DNA of 64,000 nt from Bacillota bacterium (lineage in GTDB: Bacteria; Bacillota; Sulfobacillia; JAJZIM01). Location of the stretch: NCBI GenBank assembly GCA_021810565.1, contig JAJZIM010000009.1:1-64000 (forward strand). The letters are read 5' to 3'. The position numbers and the translations under genes are program-made. This document shows, piece after piece, positions 17,289 to 25,700 of the stretch; position 1 is the first letter of the stretch, and every line of letters begins with the position of its first letter. The notes under the pieces were generated by a model. It did no database searches, had not been told where the DNA came from, and was given only the letters and a program-made list of their open reading frames with translations.

Positions 17289-17656
17289 CAGGCGAAGGTC
17301 CAGACGGTGTTCAGCACGAAGGTGAGGGCCGTGGCGCAGCCGATGCCCGTCAGATCCGACAGCACCGGCGACAGATCGCGGGAGGTCAGAAACAAGAGCA
17401 CCCCGGTGGTGATGCTCATCCCCGCCAGGGACACCAGGCTGAAGCGCACGAAGCGGCGCCCGCCCGCATCCCGGCGCTGGAAGGTCCAGCGGCGGTTCAG
17501 CAGGAAATTGCTCAGGATGGCGATGGCCACCCCCGCCACCGAGGACACCGCCAAGGGCAGCCCCAGCCCGTAATGGCCCAGCCAAAAGATGCCCAGGTTC
17601 ACCAGCACCCCGCTGGCGCCCACCGCGGCGAAGCGCGGAAAGCGCCGCACATGCAC
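17288..17656 (-). CDS. GtrA-family membrane protein
   Basis: About 122 residues with four membrane segments. It starts with RFAAVGASGVLVNLGIFWLG and carries the SNFLLNRRWTF motif at mid-length, both typical of GtrA proteins proposed to flip polyprenyl-phosphate sugars. The start is uncertain: GTG at 17656 or 17650, or CTG at 17671, which overlaps the preceding stop and has GGGGGG 7 bases upstream. It lies between the polyprenol-phosphate glycosyltransferase and mntP genes, a usual partnership for lipid-linked sugar transport. Confidence 0.8.
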   Translation of the reverse strand: MHVRRFPRFAAVGASGVLVNLGIFWLGHYGLGLPLAVSSVAGVAIAILSNFLLNRRWTFQRRDAGGRRFVRFSLVSLAGMSITTGVLLFLTSRDLSPVLSDLTGIGCATALTFVLNTVWTFA

Positions 17657-17667
17657 ACTAAGATCGC

Positions 17668-18417
17668 TCAGTCGTTGGCCCCCCTCTTCAAAACCTCGCT
17701 CTTTACATCCGGTCCGGATCGGCTTCCCAGGCGCAGCCGCCACACCAGCAGCATGGCCTCCAGCACGATCCCTTTGGACATCTTGGAGCGTCCCGAGCGG
17801 CGCTCCCGGAAGACGATGGGCACCTCCACGATCTTCAGCCCGCGGCGGTGGCAGCGGTAGGTCAGCTCGATCTGGAAGGAGTAGCCGTTGGAATGCACCC
17901 GGTCCAGGTTCAAAATTTCCAAGGTGCGCCGGCGGAAGCATTTGAAGCCGCCCGTGAGATCGCGGTAGGGCAGTCCCAACACCGTGCGGGAGTACCAGCA
18001 GCCGAAACGGCTGATGAGGCGCCGGGTCCGGGACCAATTCTCGGTGCGCCCGCCCGGCACGTAGCGCGATCCCAGCACCAGATCGGCATCCCGGGCGGCC
18101 TGCAGAAGGCGGGGCAGGTCCACCGGATCGTGGGAGAAATCGGCGTCCATCTCGAACACCGGATCGAAGCGGTGTTCCAATGCGTACCGGAAGCCGGCCA
18201 GGTAGGCGGTGCCCAGCCCCTGCTTGCCGGACCGGTGCAGCACCTGCATCCGCCCCGGAAATCGTTCGGCCAGCTCCTGGGCCACCCGCCCGGTGCCGTC
18301 GGGAGAGGCGTCGTCCACCACCAGGACGGAGAAGGTCGGATCGGCCAGGATCCGCTCCACCAGCGGCGGCAGGTTGTCCCGCTCGTTGTAGGTCGGCACC
18401 ACCACCAAGGGGCGCAT
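17668..18417 (-). CDS. Family 2 glycosyltransferase, polyprenol-phosphate mannose synthase (DPM1-like)
   Basis: 249 residues, GT-A fold. VVVPTYNERDNLPPLV opens the domain, VVDDASPDGTG follows near residue 35, and DADFSHDP near 96 is the metal-binding DxD region. SRYVPGG and the C-terminal VPIVFRERRSGRSKM are typical of dolichol/polyprenol-phosphate mannosyltransferases, which load mannose (or another hexose) on a membrane lipid. The ATG at 18417 has a GGGGGA SD at good spacing. Together with GtrA and the PIG-V-like enzyme this suggests a lipid-linked hexose pathway for glycosylation outside the membrane. Confidence 0.87.
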   Translation of the reverse strand: MRPLVVVPTYNERDNLPPLVERILADPTFSVLVVDDASPDGTGRVAQELAERFPGRMQVLHRSGKQGLGTAYLAGFRYALEHRFDPVFEMDADFSHDPVDLPRLLQAARDADLVLGSRYVPGGRTENWSRTRRLISRFGCWYSRTVLGLPYRDLTGGFKCFRRRTLEILNLDRVHSNGYSFQIELTYRCHRRGLKIVEVPIVFRERRSGRSKMSKGIVLEAMLLVWRLRLGSRSGPDVKSEVLKRGAND

Positions 18418-18506
18418 CGACATTCCCCCGCTCTGCCGGCTCCCCGGGTCGCCCCGGCGCAAGCTTCGTCAACCACGCTATAGCATAGCTTTACTTTTCC
18501 TCCGCG

Positions 18507-19688
18507 TCAAGCCACCCAAACCCAGGCCACGAACATGGCGAAGAACAGTCCCTGCAGCAGGGGGAACAGGATGCGCACCCCCTGGTCCACCCCCGGCCGT
18601 TCCCCCGCCTCGGCCAGCACGAAGAAGGCGGGAAAGATCACCGCCACGAAGCGGGTCATGCTGAGCAGGGGGCTGAAGCCGTGGCTGGTGGGGTACAAAA
18701 GCGGCACCAGGAGGCTCGCCCCCCAATACACCAGGTAGCTTCCCCCCCAGCGGCGCTGGATACCCAAAAGCAGCAGGTACACGAACAGCACCGCCGCCGC
18801 GGCGTCCAGAACCCCGTACACGTGGGGCGGCGCGCTGTAGGGCAGATAAAGAAAATCGTGCACCGCGCGGACCAGCCCCACCCAGGGCGGACTCAGGTGG
18901 CGGTTCCAGTAGCGCTCCGCCAGCATGAACCGCAGGGGATTGCCCGTCAAAAGGTACTGGTAGAGCATGTAGGCCCCCAGTCCCGCCCCCACCAGCCCCG
19001 CCGAGAGGAAGTCCCAGCGAATGCGCCGCCACCGCCACTCCCTGGCCGCCAGGTATTCCCAAGCCAGGGGCAGGGCCAAGAGCACCCCCAGGTCCCGGGT
19101 GCCCGCCGCCGCGGCGCCCCAAAGGCCCGCCAGCCAGAAACGCCGCTGCCGGGCGGCATAGAAGCACAGCACGGAGGCGGCCAGGAATACGGACTCGGTG
19201 TACACCGCCGAGAAGAAGAAGGCCGTGGGGAACAGCACCAGGTAGGCCAGGGCCCGCATGGCCCCCGCCGGACCCAGCCGCTCGGCGGCCAGGCGCCGCA
19301 GGTAGAACAGGGCGACCAGGAAGGCCAGGTTGGAGACCAGGATGCCCGCCAGATAGCCCTGGCCGCCGCTAAGCGGCGTCAGGATCCGGATCAGCAGGGG
19401 ATACAGGGGGAAGAAGGCGAAGCTGTGGCCCGCATAGCCGTAATGGGCGATATGCAGGTACCACTGGGCGTCCCACCGCGTCCAGATGCGCCCCAGGGAG
19501 GACTCCACCTCCGGCCAGGGCCTGGCCGGCAGTTGGGTGGTCAGTCGCGCCCCGGCGATCCACCCCACCAGCAATAAGCCTATGCGGGACAGTGCATAAA
19601 GCGCCAGGATCGGCCGCCATTCCCGCCAGCGATCCCGCCACCACCCCAAAGCACCACCACCTCGCTGCAGCTTGTCCCACCGCGACAC
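18507..19688 (-). CDS. PIG-V-like polytopic mannosyltransferase
   Basis: 393 residues with about 8-10 membrane segments. The motif RIWTRWDAQWYLHIAHYGY (near residue 68) followed by FFPLYPLLIR matches the GT-C family related to eukaryotic GPI mannosyltransferase PIG-V, which use lipid-phosphate sugars as donors. The GTG start at 19688 has only a weak SD. It precedes the polyprenol-phosphate mannose synthase by 89 bases on the same strand, so donor synthesis and use are likely co-expressed. The acceptor is unknown. Confidence 0.78.
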   Translation of the reverse strand: MSRWDKLQRGGGALGWWRDRWREWRPILALYALSRIGLLLVGWIAGARLTTQLPARPWPEVESSLGRIWTRWDAQWYLHIAHYGYAGHSFAFFPLYPLLIRILTPLSGGQGYLAGILVSNLAFLVALFYLRRLAAERLGPAGAMRALAYLVLFPTAFFFSAVYTESVFLAASVLCFYAARQRRFWLAGLWGAAAAGTRDLGVLLALPLAWEYLAAREWRWRRIRWDFLSAGLVGAGLGAYMLYQYLLTGNPLRFMLAERYWNRHLSPPWVGLVRAVHDFLYLPYSAPPHVYGVLDAAAAVLFVYLLLLGIQRRWGGSYLVYWGASLLVPLLYPTSHGFSPLLSMTRFVAVIFPAFFVLAEAGERPGVDQGVRILFPLLQGLFFAMFVAWVWVA

Positions 19689-19731
19689 GGCGGAGCCGGC
19701 CCTTCCCGCGGGAGAGGGCCCGCCCCGCAGC

Positions 19732-19818
19732 TCAGGACGGGCGCCGCGCCAAAACCCCCACCACGGCCAGCAGCACCCGGCCCACCACCTTGGGCAGGCG
19801 GATCACCTGCACCTTCAT
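19732..19818 (-). CDS. spoVM: Stage V sporulation protein SpoVM (28 residues)
   Basis: A tiny gene with a strong SD (GGGGGAGGG, 7 bases before ATG). The peptide begins MKVQVIRLPKVVG; Bacillus SpoVM begins with MK and has IKLPKFLGG at the same place, with proline at position 9 and glycine at 13 and 21 in both. SpoVM is an amphipathic helix that recognises the curved forespore membrane and anchors the SpoIVA coat basement layer. The C-terminus is basic (ARRPS). It lies between ribH and the PIG-V-like gene, about 5 kb from rpmB, whose neighbour spoVM is in many Bacillota. Its presence implies a spore-forming organism. Confidence 0.75.
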   Translation of the reverse strand: MKVQVIRLPKVVGRVLLAVVGVLARRPS

Positions 19819-19852
19819 CCCGCATCCCTCCCCCCGGCGCGTCGGCCCTGGC

Positions 19853-19860
19853 AGTGTATG
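19853..19860 (-). promoter_or_regulatory. Candidate sigma-E -10 element upstream of spoVM
   Basis: CATACACT on the minus strand fits the sporulation sigma-E -10 consensus CATACAHT. It lies between the ribH stop and spoVM and would give a leader of about 28 bases. No ATA-like -35 is visible at 14-15 bases, so support is partial. Confidence 0.35.
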
Positions 19861-19887
19861 CCCCGCCGGGAGGCGTGGTGCGCCGCC

Positions 19888-20361
19888 TCAGCCCCGCATC
19901 CGGCGCAGCAGGTTGCCCATCTCGATGGCGTCCTGGGCCGCCTGAAACCCCTTGTTGCCGCCCTTGCTGCCGGCCCGCTCGATGGCCTGCTCCAGGGTGT
20001 CCGCCGTGATCACGCCGAAGAGGGCCGGCACCCCGGTGCTCAGCCCCACCTGGGCCACCCCCTTGGCCACCTCCGCCGCCACGTACTCGAAATGGGGGGT
20101 GGCCCCGCGGATCACCGCCCCCAGGCACACCACCACGTCGCAATTCCCGCCCTCGGCCAGGAGCTTGGCCGCCAGGGGCAGCTCGAAGGCCCCCGGCACC
20201 CGCACCATGGTCGTGTCCTCCTCGGCCACGCCGTGGCGCTGCAGGGCGTCCAGGCAGCCCGCCAAGAGGCGCTGGGTGATCACCTCGTTGAACCTGGCCA
20301 CGGCGACGCCCACCCGCAGTCCCTCTCCCAGCAGTTCTCCCTCGTAAACGCGCACCCTCAT
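19888..20361 (-). CDS. ribH: 6,7-dimethyl-8-ribityllumazine synthase
   Basis: 157 residues, standard length. Family blocks are [15 protein letters not shown] (substrate loop), [30 protein letters not shown] (with the catalytic-loop histidine) and [23 protein letters not shown]. It condenses the RibBA and RibD products to lumazine, forming a capsid-like shell in many bacteria. It is the last gene of the rib operon; its ATG overlaps the ribBA stop by four bases (ATGA). Confidence 0.95.
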   Translation of the reverse strand: MRVRVYEGELLGEGLRVGVAVARFNEVITQRLLAGCLDALQRHGVAEEDTTMVRVPGAFELPLAAKLLAEGGNCDVVVCLGAVIRGATPHFEYVAAEVAKGVAQVGLSTGVPALFGVITADTLEQAIERAGSKGGNKGFQAAQDAIEMGNLLRRMRG

Positions 20362-21566
20362 TCTCCTTTCTTGCCGATGAGATGCCCCAGCTTGTCCCGC
20401 TTGGTGGAGAGGTAGCGCCGGTTCACCTCGTTGGGCGGCACCTCGATGGGCACCCGCTCCACGATCTCCAGGCCGTACCCCTCCAGGCCCGCGTACTTGC
20501 GGGGATTGTTGGTCAAAAGGCGCATCTTGCGCACCCCCAGATCGGCCAGGATCTGCGCCCCCGTGCCGTAGTCCCGCGGGTCCGGCGGAAAGCCCAGGAT
20601 CTCATTGGCCTCCACCGTGTCCACGCCGTGGTCCTGCAGGGCATAGGCGCGAAATTTATTGGCCAGCCCGATGCCCCGGCCCTCCTGGCGCAGGTACAGG
20701 AGCACCCCCCGCCCCTCGGCCTCGATGGCCCGCATGGCCAACTCCAGCTGCTGCCCGCAGTCACAGCGCAGGGACCCGAATACGTCCCCGGTGAGGCACT
20801 CGGAATGCACCCGCACCAGCATCGCCTGCTCGGGATCCAGTTCCCCCTTGACCAGCGCCACGTGGGTCTGGTGGGTGAGCACCTCCTCGTAGGCGATGCC
20901 GCGGAACACGCCGAAGCGGGTGGGAAGCCTGGCCTCGTCCACCCTGGCCACCAAGAGCTCGGTGCGACGCCGGTAGCGGATCAGGTCGGCGATGCTGACC
21001 AGGCACAGGCCGTGCTGCGCCGCCATCTGCTGCAGCTGCGGCAGCCGGGCCATGGTGCCGTCCTCGTTCATGATCTCGCAGATGACCCCCGCCGGCTCCA
21101 GCCCGGCCAGGCGCGCCAGGTCCACCGCGGCCTCGGTGTGCCCGGGCCGACGCAGCACCCCCCCCGCCTTGGCCCGCAGGGGGAAGATGTGCCCGGGACG
21201 CTGCAGGTCCTCGGGACGGGTGGCCGGGTCGCAAAGCGCCCGGATGGTCCGGGCCCGCTCTGCCGCGGAGATGCCCGTGGTCACCGTGCGCGCGTCCACG
21301 GAGATGGTGAAGGCGGTGCCCAGATGGTCCTCCGGCGCCGGCACCATGGGGGGAAGCCCCAGCTCGTCCAGACGCGCGGCGGGCAGGGGAACGCAGATGA
21401 GCCCCCGCCCGTGGCGGGCCATGAAGTTCACCGCCTGGGGAGTCACCCGGGACGCGGCCATGACCAGGTCTCCCTCGTTCTCCCGGTTCTCGTCGTCCAC
21501 CACCACGACCATCTCGCCGCGGGCGATGGCCGCCAGGGCCTCCTCGACGCTATGCAAATTGCCCAT
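20358..21566 (-). CDS. ribBA: Bifunctional DHBP synthase / GTP cyclohydrolase II
   Basis: 402 residues. Residues about 1-200 are 3,4-dihydroxy-2-butanone-4-phosphate synthase ([18 protein letters not shown] with acidic metal ligands; [20 protein letters not shown]). Residues about 205-400 are GTP cyclohydrolase II with the zinc site [20 protein letters not shown] and [12 protein letters not shown]. These are the two entry steps of riboflavin synthesis. ATG start, 6 bases after ribE. Confidence 0.96.
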   Translation of the reverse strand: MGNLHSVEEALAAIARGEMVVVVDDENRENEGDLVMAASRVTPQAVNFMARHGRGLICVPLPAARLDELGLPPMVPAPEDHLGTAFTISVDARTVTTGISAAERARTIRALCDPATRPEDLQRPGHIFPLRAKAGGVLRRPGHTEAAVDLARLAGLEPAGVICEIMNEDGTMARLPQLQQMAAQHGLCLVSIADLIRYRRRTELLVARVDEARLPTRFGVFRGIAYEEVLTHQTHVALVKGELDPEQAMLVRVHSECLTGDVFGSLRCDCGQQLELAMRAIEAEGRGVLLYLRQEGRGIGLANKFRAYALQDHGVDTVEANEILGFPPDPRDYGTGAQILADLGVRKMRLLTNNPRKYAGLEGYGLEIVERVPIEVPPNEVNRRYLSTKRDKLGHLIGKKGE

Positions 21567-21572
21567 CTCCCG

Positions 21573-22199
21573 TCAAAATCCCTGCTCCGCCAGCTGGGAC
21601 AGGGTGATTCCGCTGCCACCCCGAGCGCGCAGCACGTACTTGCCCAACAGGTCGCCCTCCAGGTTCACCCGGTCCCCCACCCTGCGCTCTCCCAGGGTGG
21701 TGTGCCGCGCCGTGTGGGGGATGAGTTGCACCCGGAAGGATCCCCCGTCCACCGCGGCCACCGTCAGGCTGACCCCATCCACCGCCACCGAGCCCCGGGG
21801 CACCAGGTAGGGGGCCAGCTCCCCGGGAAAGGCGATCTCCAGCTCCCACTCCTCGGCCCCGCGACGCACCTGACGCACCGTGCCCACGCCGTCCACGTGT
21901 CCGGTGACCAGGTGGCCCCCCAATCGCCCCCCCAGGCGCAGGGCCGCCTCCAGGTTGACCCGCCGCCCGGGTCCGGCTTCCCCCAGGGTGGTCCGCTCCG
22001 CCGTGAGGGGGGACAGATCGGCCCGGAAGGCGTCCGGTCCCAACCAGGTGGCCGTGAGGCACACGCCGTCCACCGCCACGCTGTCCCCCACCGCCAATTC
22101 CCCGGCGAGCAGGGAGGAGCGCACCAACAGCTCCCGGGCCCTGCCCCGGCGCAGCGCCTCCCGGACCTCGCCCAGATCCTCAACGATCCCCGTGAACAT
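21573..22199 (-). CDS. ribE: Riboflavin synthase alpha subunit
   Basis: 208 residues, MFTGIVEDLGEV start and two lumazine-binding repeats, the first with HLVTGHVDGVGTV. It dismutates two lumazines to riboflavin. The ATG lies inside the ribD 3' end (20-base overlap), so translation is coupled. Confidence 0.95.
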   Translation of the reverse strand: MFTGIVEDLGEVREALRRGRARELLVRSSLLAGELAVGDSVAVDGVCLTATWLGPDAFRADLSPLTAERTTLGEAGPGRRVNLEAALRLGGRLGGHLVTGHVDGVGTVRQVRRGAEEWELEIAFPGELAPYLVPRGSVAVDGVSLTVAAVDGGSFRVQLIPHTARHTTLGERRVGDRVNLEGDLLGKYVLRARGGSGITLSQLAEQGF

Positions 22200-23307
22200 G
22201 TTCCCCACCTCCCGGGTAGGCGGGGTAGGCGCTGATCCAAAGGTCCTCCCCCACCCGCCGACACCGCAGCCGGTCCAGGGGCAGGGCGTCGGCCATGCGC
22301 ACCACGCCCTCTCCTCCCACCGGTCCCGGCGAACCATCGCCTCCCACCAACTTGGGGGCCACGAAGAGGCTGATTCGGTCCACCATTCGCTCCCGCAGCA
22401 AGGCGGCGTTGAGGGTTCCCCCCGCCTCCCCCAGGACCGCCACCACCCCGCGCCGCCCCAACTCCGCCCCCAAGGCCGCCAGGTCCACCCGACCGGCGCG
22501 TTCGGGTAGGGTCAAAACCTCGGCCCCCGCACGCTCCAGGGCCGAGCGCGCCTCGTGCGGCGCCGCCGCAGTCACCGCCACCCAGGTGGGGGCATCCGAC
22601 CCCCCGGTCAGCACCCGCGCCGTGGGTGGCGTGCGACCACTGGAGTCCACCACCACCCGAATGGGGTCGCGCCCTCCCGGCACGCGGCAGGTGAGGCGCG
22701 GGTCGTCCCGCAGCACCGTGCCCACCCCCACCAGGACCGCGTCGCAGCGATCCCGCCAGCGGTGCACCAGGGCGCGGGCCGCCTCCCCCGTGACCCAGCG
22801 GGCATCCCCCGTGGCGGTGGCCATGCGCCCGTCCAGGGTCACCGCCGCCTTGAGGTGCAGGAAGGGCCGCAGGGTGGTCACGTGCTTGGCGAAGGCTTCC
22901 ACCAGTTCCGCCGTGGCGGGGGTGGGCACAACATCGGTGCGGATGCCCGCCCGGGCCAACTCGGCCAAGCCGCCCCCAGCCACCAGGGGATTCGGGTCGG
23001 TGGCCCCGACCACCACCCGGGCCACCCCGGCGGCGATGATCCGCCGCGTGCAGGGAGGCGTGCGCCCCTGGTGGCAGCACGGCTCCAGGGTGACGTACAA
23101 GGTGGCGCCCCTGGCCAGCTCCCCCGCCTGCTCCAAAGCGAACACCTCGGCATGGGGCTCGCCGGCCCGGGGGTGGTAGCCTCGCCCGACCACCCGGTCG
23201 GCGGCGTCCACCACCACCGCCCCCACCGGCGGGTTGGGACTGGTGCGCCCCCAACCCCGGCGGGCCTGGGCCACGGCCAGGGCCATGAAGCGTCTGTCCG
23301 CGTGCAT
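22180..23307 (-). CDS. ribD: Bifunctional diaminohydroxyphosphoribosylaminopyrimidine deaminase / reductase
   Basis: 375 residues. The N-terminal deaminase has the zinc site GEPHAEV (near residue 48) and LEPCCHQGRTPPC (near 74). The C-terminal reductase starts around 150 (LKAAVTLDGRMATATGDARWVTG) and contains VGVGTVLRDDPRLTCR. It is the first gene of the rib operon, starting 17 bases after the riboswitch terminator tract, with SD GGGAG. Confidence 0.95.
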   Translation of the reverse strand: MHADRRFMALAVAQARRGWGRTSPNPPVGAVVVDAADRVVGRGYHPRAGEPHAEVFALEQAGELARGATLYVTLEPCCHQGRTPPCTRRIIAAGVARVVVGATDPNPLVAGGGLAELARAGIRTDVVPTPATAELVEAFAKHVTTLRPFLHLKAAVTLDGRMATATGDARWVTGEAARALVHRWRDRCDAVLVGVGTVLRDDPRLTCRVPGGRDPIRVVVDSSGRTPPTARVLTGGSDAPTWVAVTAAAPHEARSALERAGAEVLTLPERAGRVDLAALGAELGRRGVVAVLGEAGGTLNAALLRERMVDRISLFVAPKLVGGDGSPGPVGGEGVVRMADALPLDRLRCRRVGEDLWISAYPAYPGGGEHVHGDR

Positions 23308-23323
23308 GGTCAGCTCCCATAAG

Positions 23324-23351
23324 CAAAAACCCCGGGGCGGCTTCCCCGGGG
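23324..23351 (-). terminator. Riboswitch-controlled intrinsic terminator before ribD
   Basis: On the minus strand two CCCCGGGG arms (23344-23351 and 23330-23337) flank AAGCCG, followed by TTTTTGC. It is the expression platform of the FMN riboswitch just upstream. Confidence 0.85.
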
Positions 23352-23370
23352 CAAGGCAAGGCCAAGTCCA

Positions 23371-23504
23371 GGCCTTCTCCCTTCCAGACTCTACTGTCGG
23401 CCCCGGATTCGCACCGGGTCTGCCGCAAGGCGGCTCGCGGGCTTCCCCGAAGGGTCACCGCCGGTCAGGAATCGGGGTTGCCCCCTCACCTTGCCCCGAA
23501 GGCC
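23371..23504 (-). promoter_or_regulatory. FMN riboswitch (RFN element)
   Basis: The aptamer is closed by GGCCTTC/GAAGGCC (P1). It contains CTTCGGGGCAAGGTGA, GACCGGCGGTGACC, AGCCCGCGAGCC, ATCCGGGGCCGACAGT and GTCTGGAAGGGAGAAGG in order, the conserved core of FMN riboswitches. FMN binding favours the downstream terminator, switching off ribD-ribE-ribBA-ribH. Confidence 0.95.
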
Positions 23505-23526
23505 ATCCGCACGACCGGATGGGGAA

Positions 23527-23555
23527 AGTATAGCACTTGGGGAGAGGCGGCGCAA
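23527..23555 (-). promoter_or_regulatory. Sigma-A promoter of the rib operon
   Basis: On the minus strand TTGCGC (23555-23550) and TATACT (23532-23527) are spaced 17 bases. Transcription would start near 23520, shortly before the FMN aptamer. Confidence 0.65.
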
Positions 23556-23685
23556 CCGAGGTCGAGGTATTGCTACGTGACACATTTGTCAAGCAATTGT
23601 AATTCCGCGTTCACGTCCCCGGCGCGGCTCATGCCGATAACTGGAATGAAGGGCTCCATCAACGCACAAAAGGCGGTGGTCCGGA

Positions 23686-24846
23686 ATGGACTTGGCAAGC
23701 TGCCTGCGCCAGGAGAAGCTGCTGCACCGCGCCCTCGAGACGGTGGTCCGCACCAACTCGGAGAGCCGGGTGCTCCAAATCGTGGCCGACACCGTCTCCC
23801 GCATGCTCGACGCCCCCCTGGTGCTGGTTTCCGCCCCGGACCCCGAGGGCTGGCTCCTGCCCCGCTGCAGCGGCGGCCCGGTGGCCAAGGAGGGCATCGA
23901 GCGCCTGCGGATCAGCGTGGACACCGCGGCGCCCGAGGGCCGCGGGGCGACCAGCCTCGCCTTCCGCGACCGCCGCTACGTGGGCTCCCCGGCGGCACCG
24001 CCCTACTCGCCCGGGGTGGACCTCACTCCCTGGCGCTGGCACCAGTCCGCCTTCGGCCTCGACTATGTGGCAGCCTTCCCGCTGATCCACGCCCAACGGC
24101 GGATCGTGTTCGGCGTGCTCACCTGCTATCTGAGCCGGATGCAGGGTCCGGACGAGGCCCAGCGCCGGGTGGTGGAGGGACTGGCCTGCGTGGCCGCCTC
24201 GGCCCTGTACCGCCTGGCCCTCCAGGAGGAGACGCTCCTGTCCCTGGTCACCGCCCTCCAAGAGCGGGACGGGGAAACTCAGGAGCACACCTTCCGGGTG
24301 GTGCGCTTCAGCGAGCAGCTGGCCGAGCTCCTGGGATGGAGCAACCTGGAGGACCTGGAGCGGCTGCGCTGGGGCGCCATGCTGCACGACGTGGGCAAGA
24401 TCTGCCTCCCGCTGGCGGTGCTGCGCAAGCCGGGCCGCCTGACCGGGGAGGAAATCCACCAGGTGCGCCGCCACGCCGAGGTAGGCTACCGCATCGTGCA
24501 GGGCCTGGAGGGGCTGGGGGAGGCCAGACAGTTCGTGCGCTTCCACCACGAGCGCTTCGACGGCGAGGGATACCCTTGCGGCCTGCGGGGGGACGCCATC
24601 CCCGAGGGTGCCCGGATCCTGGCGGTGGCCGACGCCTTCGACGCCATGACCTCCGAACGCCCCTACCGCCCCGCCCTGGTCTACCAGCGCGCGCGCGCGG
24701 AGCTGCGTCAGGCGGCGGGGCGGCAATTCGACCCGCGGGCGGTGCGCGCCTTCTGCTCCGTGTCTCCCCAGGAGTGGGAACGCCTGCGCCAGGCGGCGGA
24801 CCGCGGCGTCTACTCCCGCTACTGCCTGCACCGGGCCGGCGCCTGA
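23686..24846 (+). CDS. GAF-HD-GYP cyclic-di-GMP phosphodiesterase
   Basis: 386 residues. Residues about 10-165 form a GAF-like sensor. The HD-GYP domain begins near 175 with the HD pair at His234-Asp235 (HDVGKI) and the diagnostic HHERFDGEGYP at 287-297, so all metal ligands and the GYP motif are intact. It hydrolyses c-di-GMP. No membrane segment, so it is cytosolic. It is a single gene between the rib promoter and the ABC transporter. Given the c-di-GMP riboswitches and PilZ gene in this window, it probably adjusts the pool that governs motility. Confidence 0.9.
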   Translation: MDLASCLRQEKLLHRALETVVRTNSESRVLQIVADTVSRMLDAPLVLVSAPDPEGWLLPRCSGGPVAKEGIERLRISVDTAAPEGRGATSLAFRDRRYVGSPAAPPYSPGVDLTPWRWHQSAFGLDYVAAFPLIHAQRRIVFGVLTCYLSRMQGPDEAQRRVVEGLACVAASALYRLALQEETLLSLVTALQERDGETQEHTFRVVRFSEQLAELLGWSNLEDLERLRWGAMLHDVGKICLPLAVLRKPGRLTGEEIHQVRRHAEVGYRIVQGLEGLGEARQFVRFHHERFDGEGYPCGLRGDAIPEGARILAVADAFDAMTSERPYRPALVYQRARAELRQAAGRQFDPRAVRAFCSVSPQEWERLRQAADRGVYSRYCLHRAGA

Positions 24847-25700
24847 GGGCTGCACCAAGCCGCGCCGCCCTCCCTCGGCGGCTCCGGCATCCCCCGGAAG
24901 GCGACGCGCCCCGTTCCGGAACCAGCGCCCCCTGAGACGGCGCCGCTAACGCACGGCCATGTTCGGCGATGAGCAAAGTCATCCCTTATGGGGGCAAGGG
25001 CCCCCGAAAGGCGTCCCCCGCCTCCCCTGCCGGGCGCGGCAAAGGCGTTCGGATGCCGGCACCCCGCCCCGGGGCTCCTTCACCCCCATGTTTCACCCGA
25101 GGTGACTTTCCTACGTGGCACGGCTGGACGATTCTTCATCGGCGAAAAGGAAACTGGCATCTCCATGCCAGCCGGTTGCCGCAGGCTGGCGGCCTGAACG
25201 AGGAACCCACCCGAAAAAGATCCTGCAGCGGCGGGGGACCTGTTGAAGAGGAACCCGCAGGCCCTCTCCCCCTGCCGCCTTGGCCGTCCGCGGAACCGAT
25301 GGCATCCTGGGAGCCGATGCTCCGCTCAGGACGGCGAGGAGCTCCCGCAACCGGGAAGGAACAGGTACTCCGGCAGGTACGTCCTGCGGCTTCCAAGATC
25401 CCTGCATCGGCAACTTGCCGTGCCGGCTGCCCACGAGTGGATCGGCCTGAACCGGTACATCCCCTACCGGCTCTCGAGGAACGTACCGGAAACCCTCCTG
25501 CGAAGCAGGCGGCGCGGCGGCGCCACGCGCGGCGAGGTTGAGGCAGCCCAACCCCGGAGCCGTCTTTCGAACTTTGGCGACGGTTTCGTGGTTGCCGGCG
25601 GCCCTTGCGGCACCAGGCCCCGTGCTCGCCGAGCGGTGCCCTTGGCGCGGCTTTGGCTCAGTTCGCCGCCGCCCGCAACCAGGCCGAACCGGCCGCGCCG
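24847..25700. other. Long stretch without an intact gene
   Basis: About 850 bases after the HD-GYP gene. The only coding-like trace is a ribbon-helix-helix fragment at 25360-25482. I searched by eye for RNase P, tmRNA and SRP RNA cores and found none. It looks like decayed accessory DNA. Confidence 0.45.
25360..25482 (+). pseudogene. Ribbon-helix-helix (HicB C-terminal type) fragment
   Basis: The plus-strand frame reads YSGRYVLRLPRSLHRQLA, then GLNRYIPYRLSR. This resembles the RHH DNA-binding tail of HicB/Arc-type antitoxins (typically SGRFVVRLPKSLH... SLNQYI). The surrounding frame has no HicB core domain and no toxin partner, so it is read as a remnant. Identification is by motif only. Confidence 0.4.

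Noticed and set aside
23633-23640. GCCGATAA upstream of the HD-GYP gene as a sigma-D -10
   Set aside because: It resembles the SigD -10 element, but no TAAA lies about 15 bases upstream, so I do not call a SigD promoter.
25080-25130. GGAAAGTC on the minus strand as an RNase P RNA core
   Set aside because: The flanking bases do not fit the conserved GAGGAAAGTCCGGGC block and no second core block was found.
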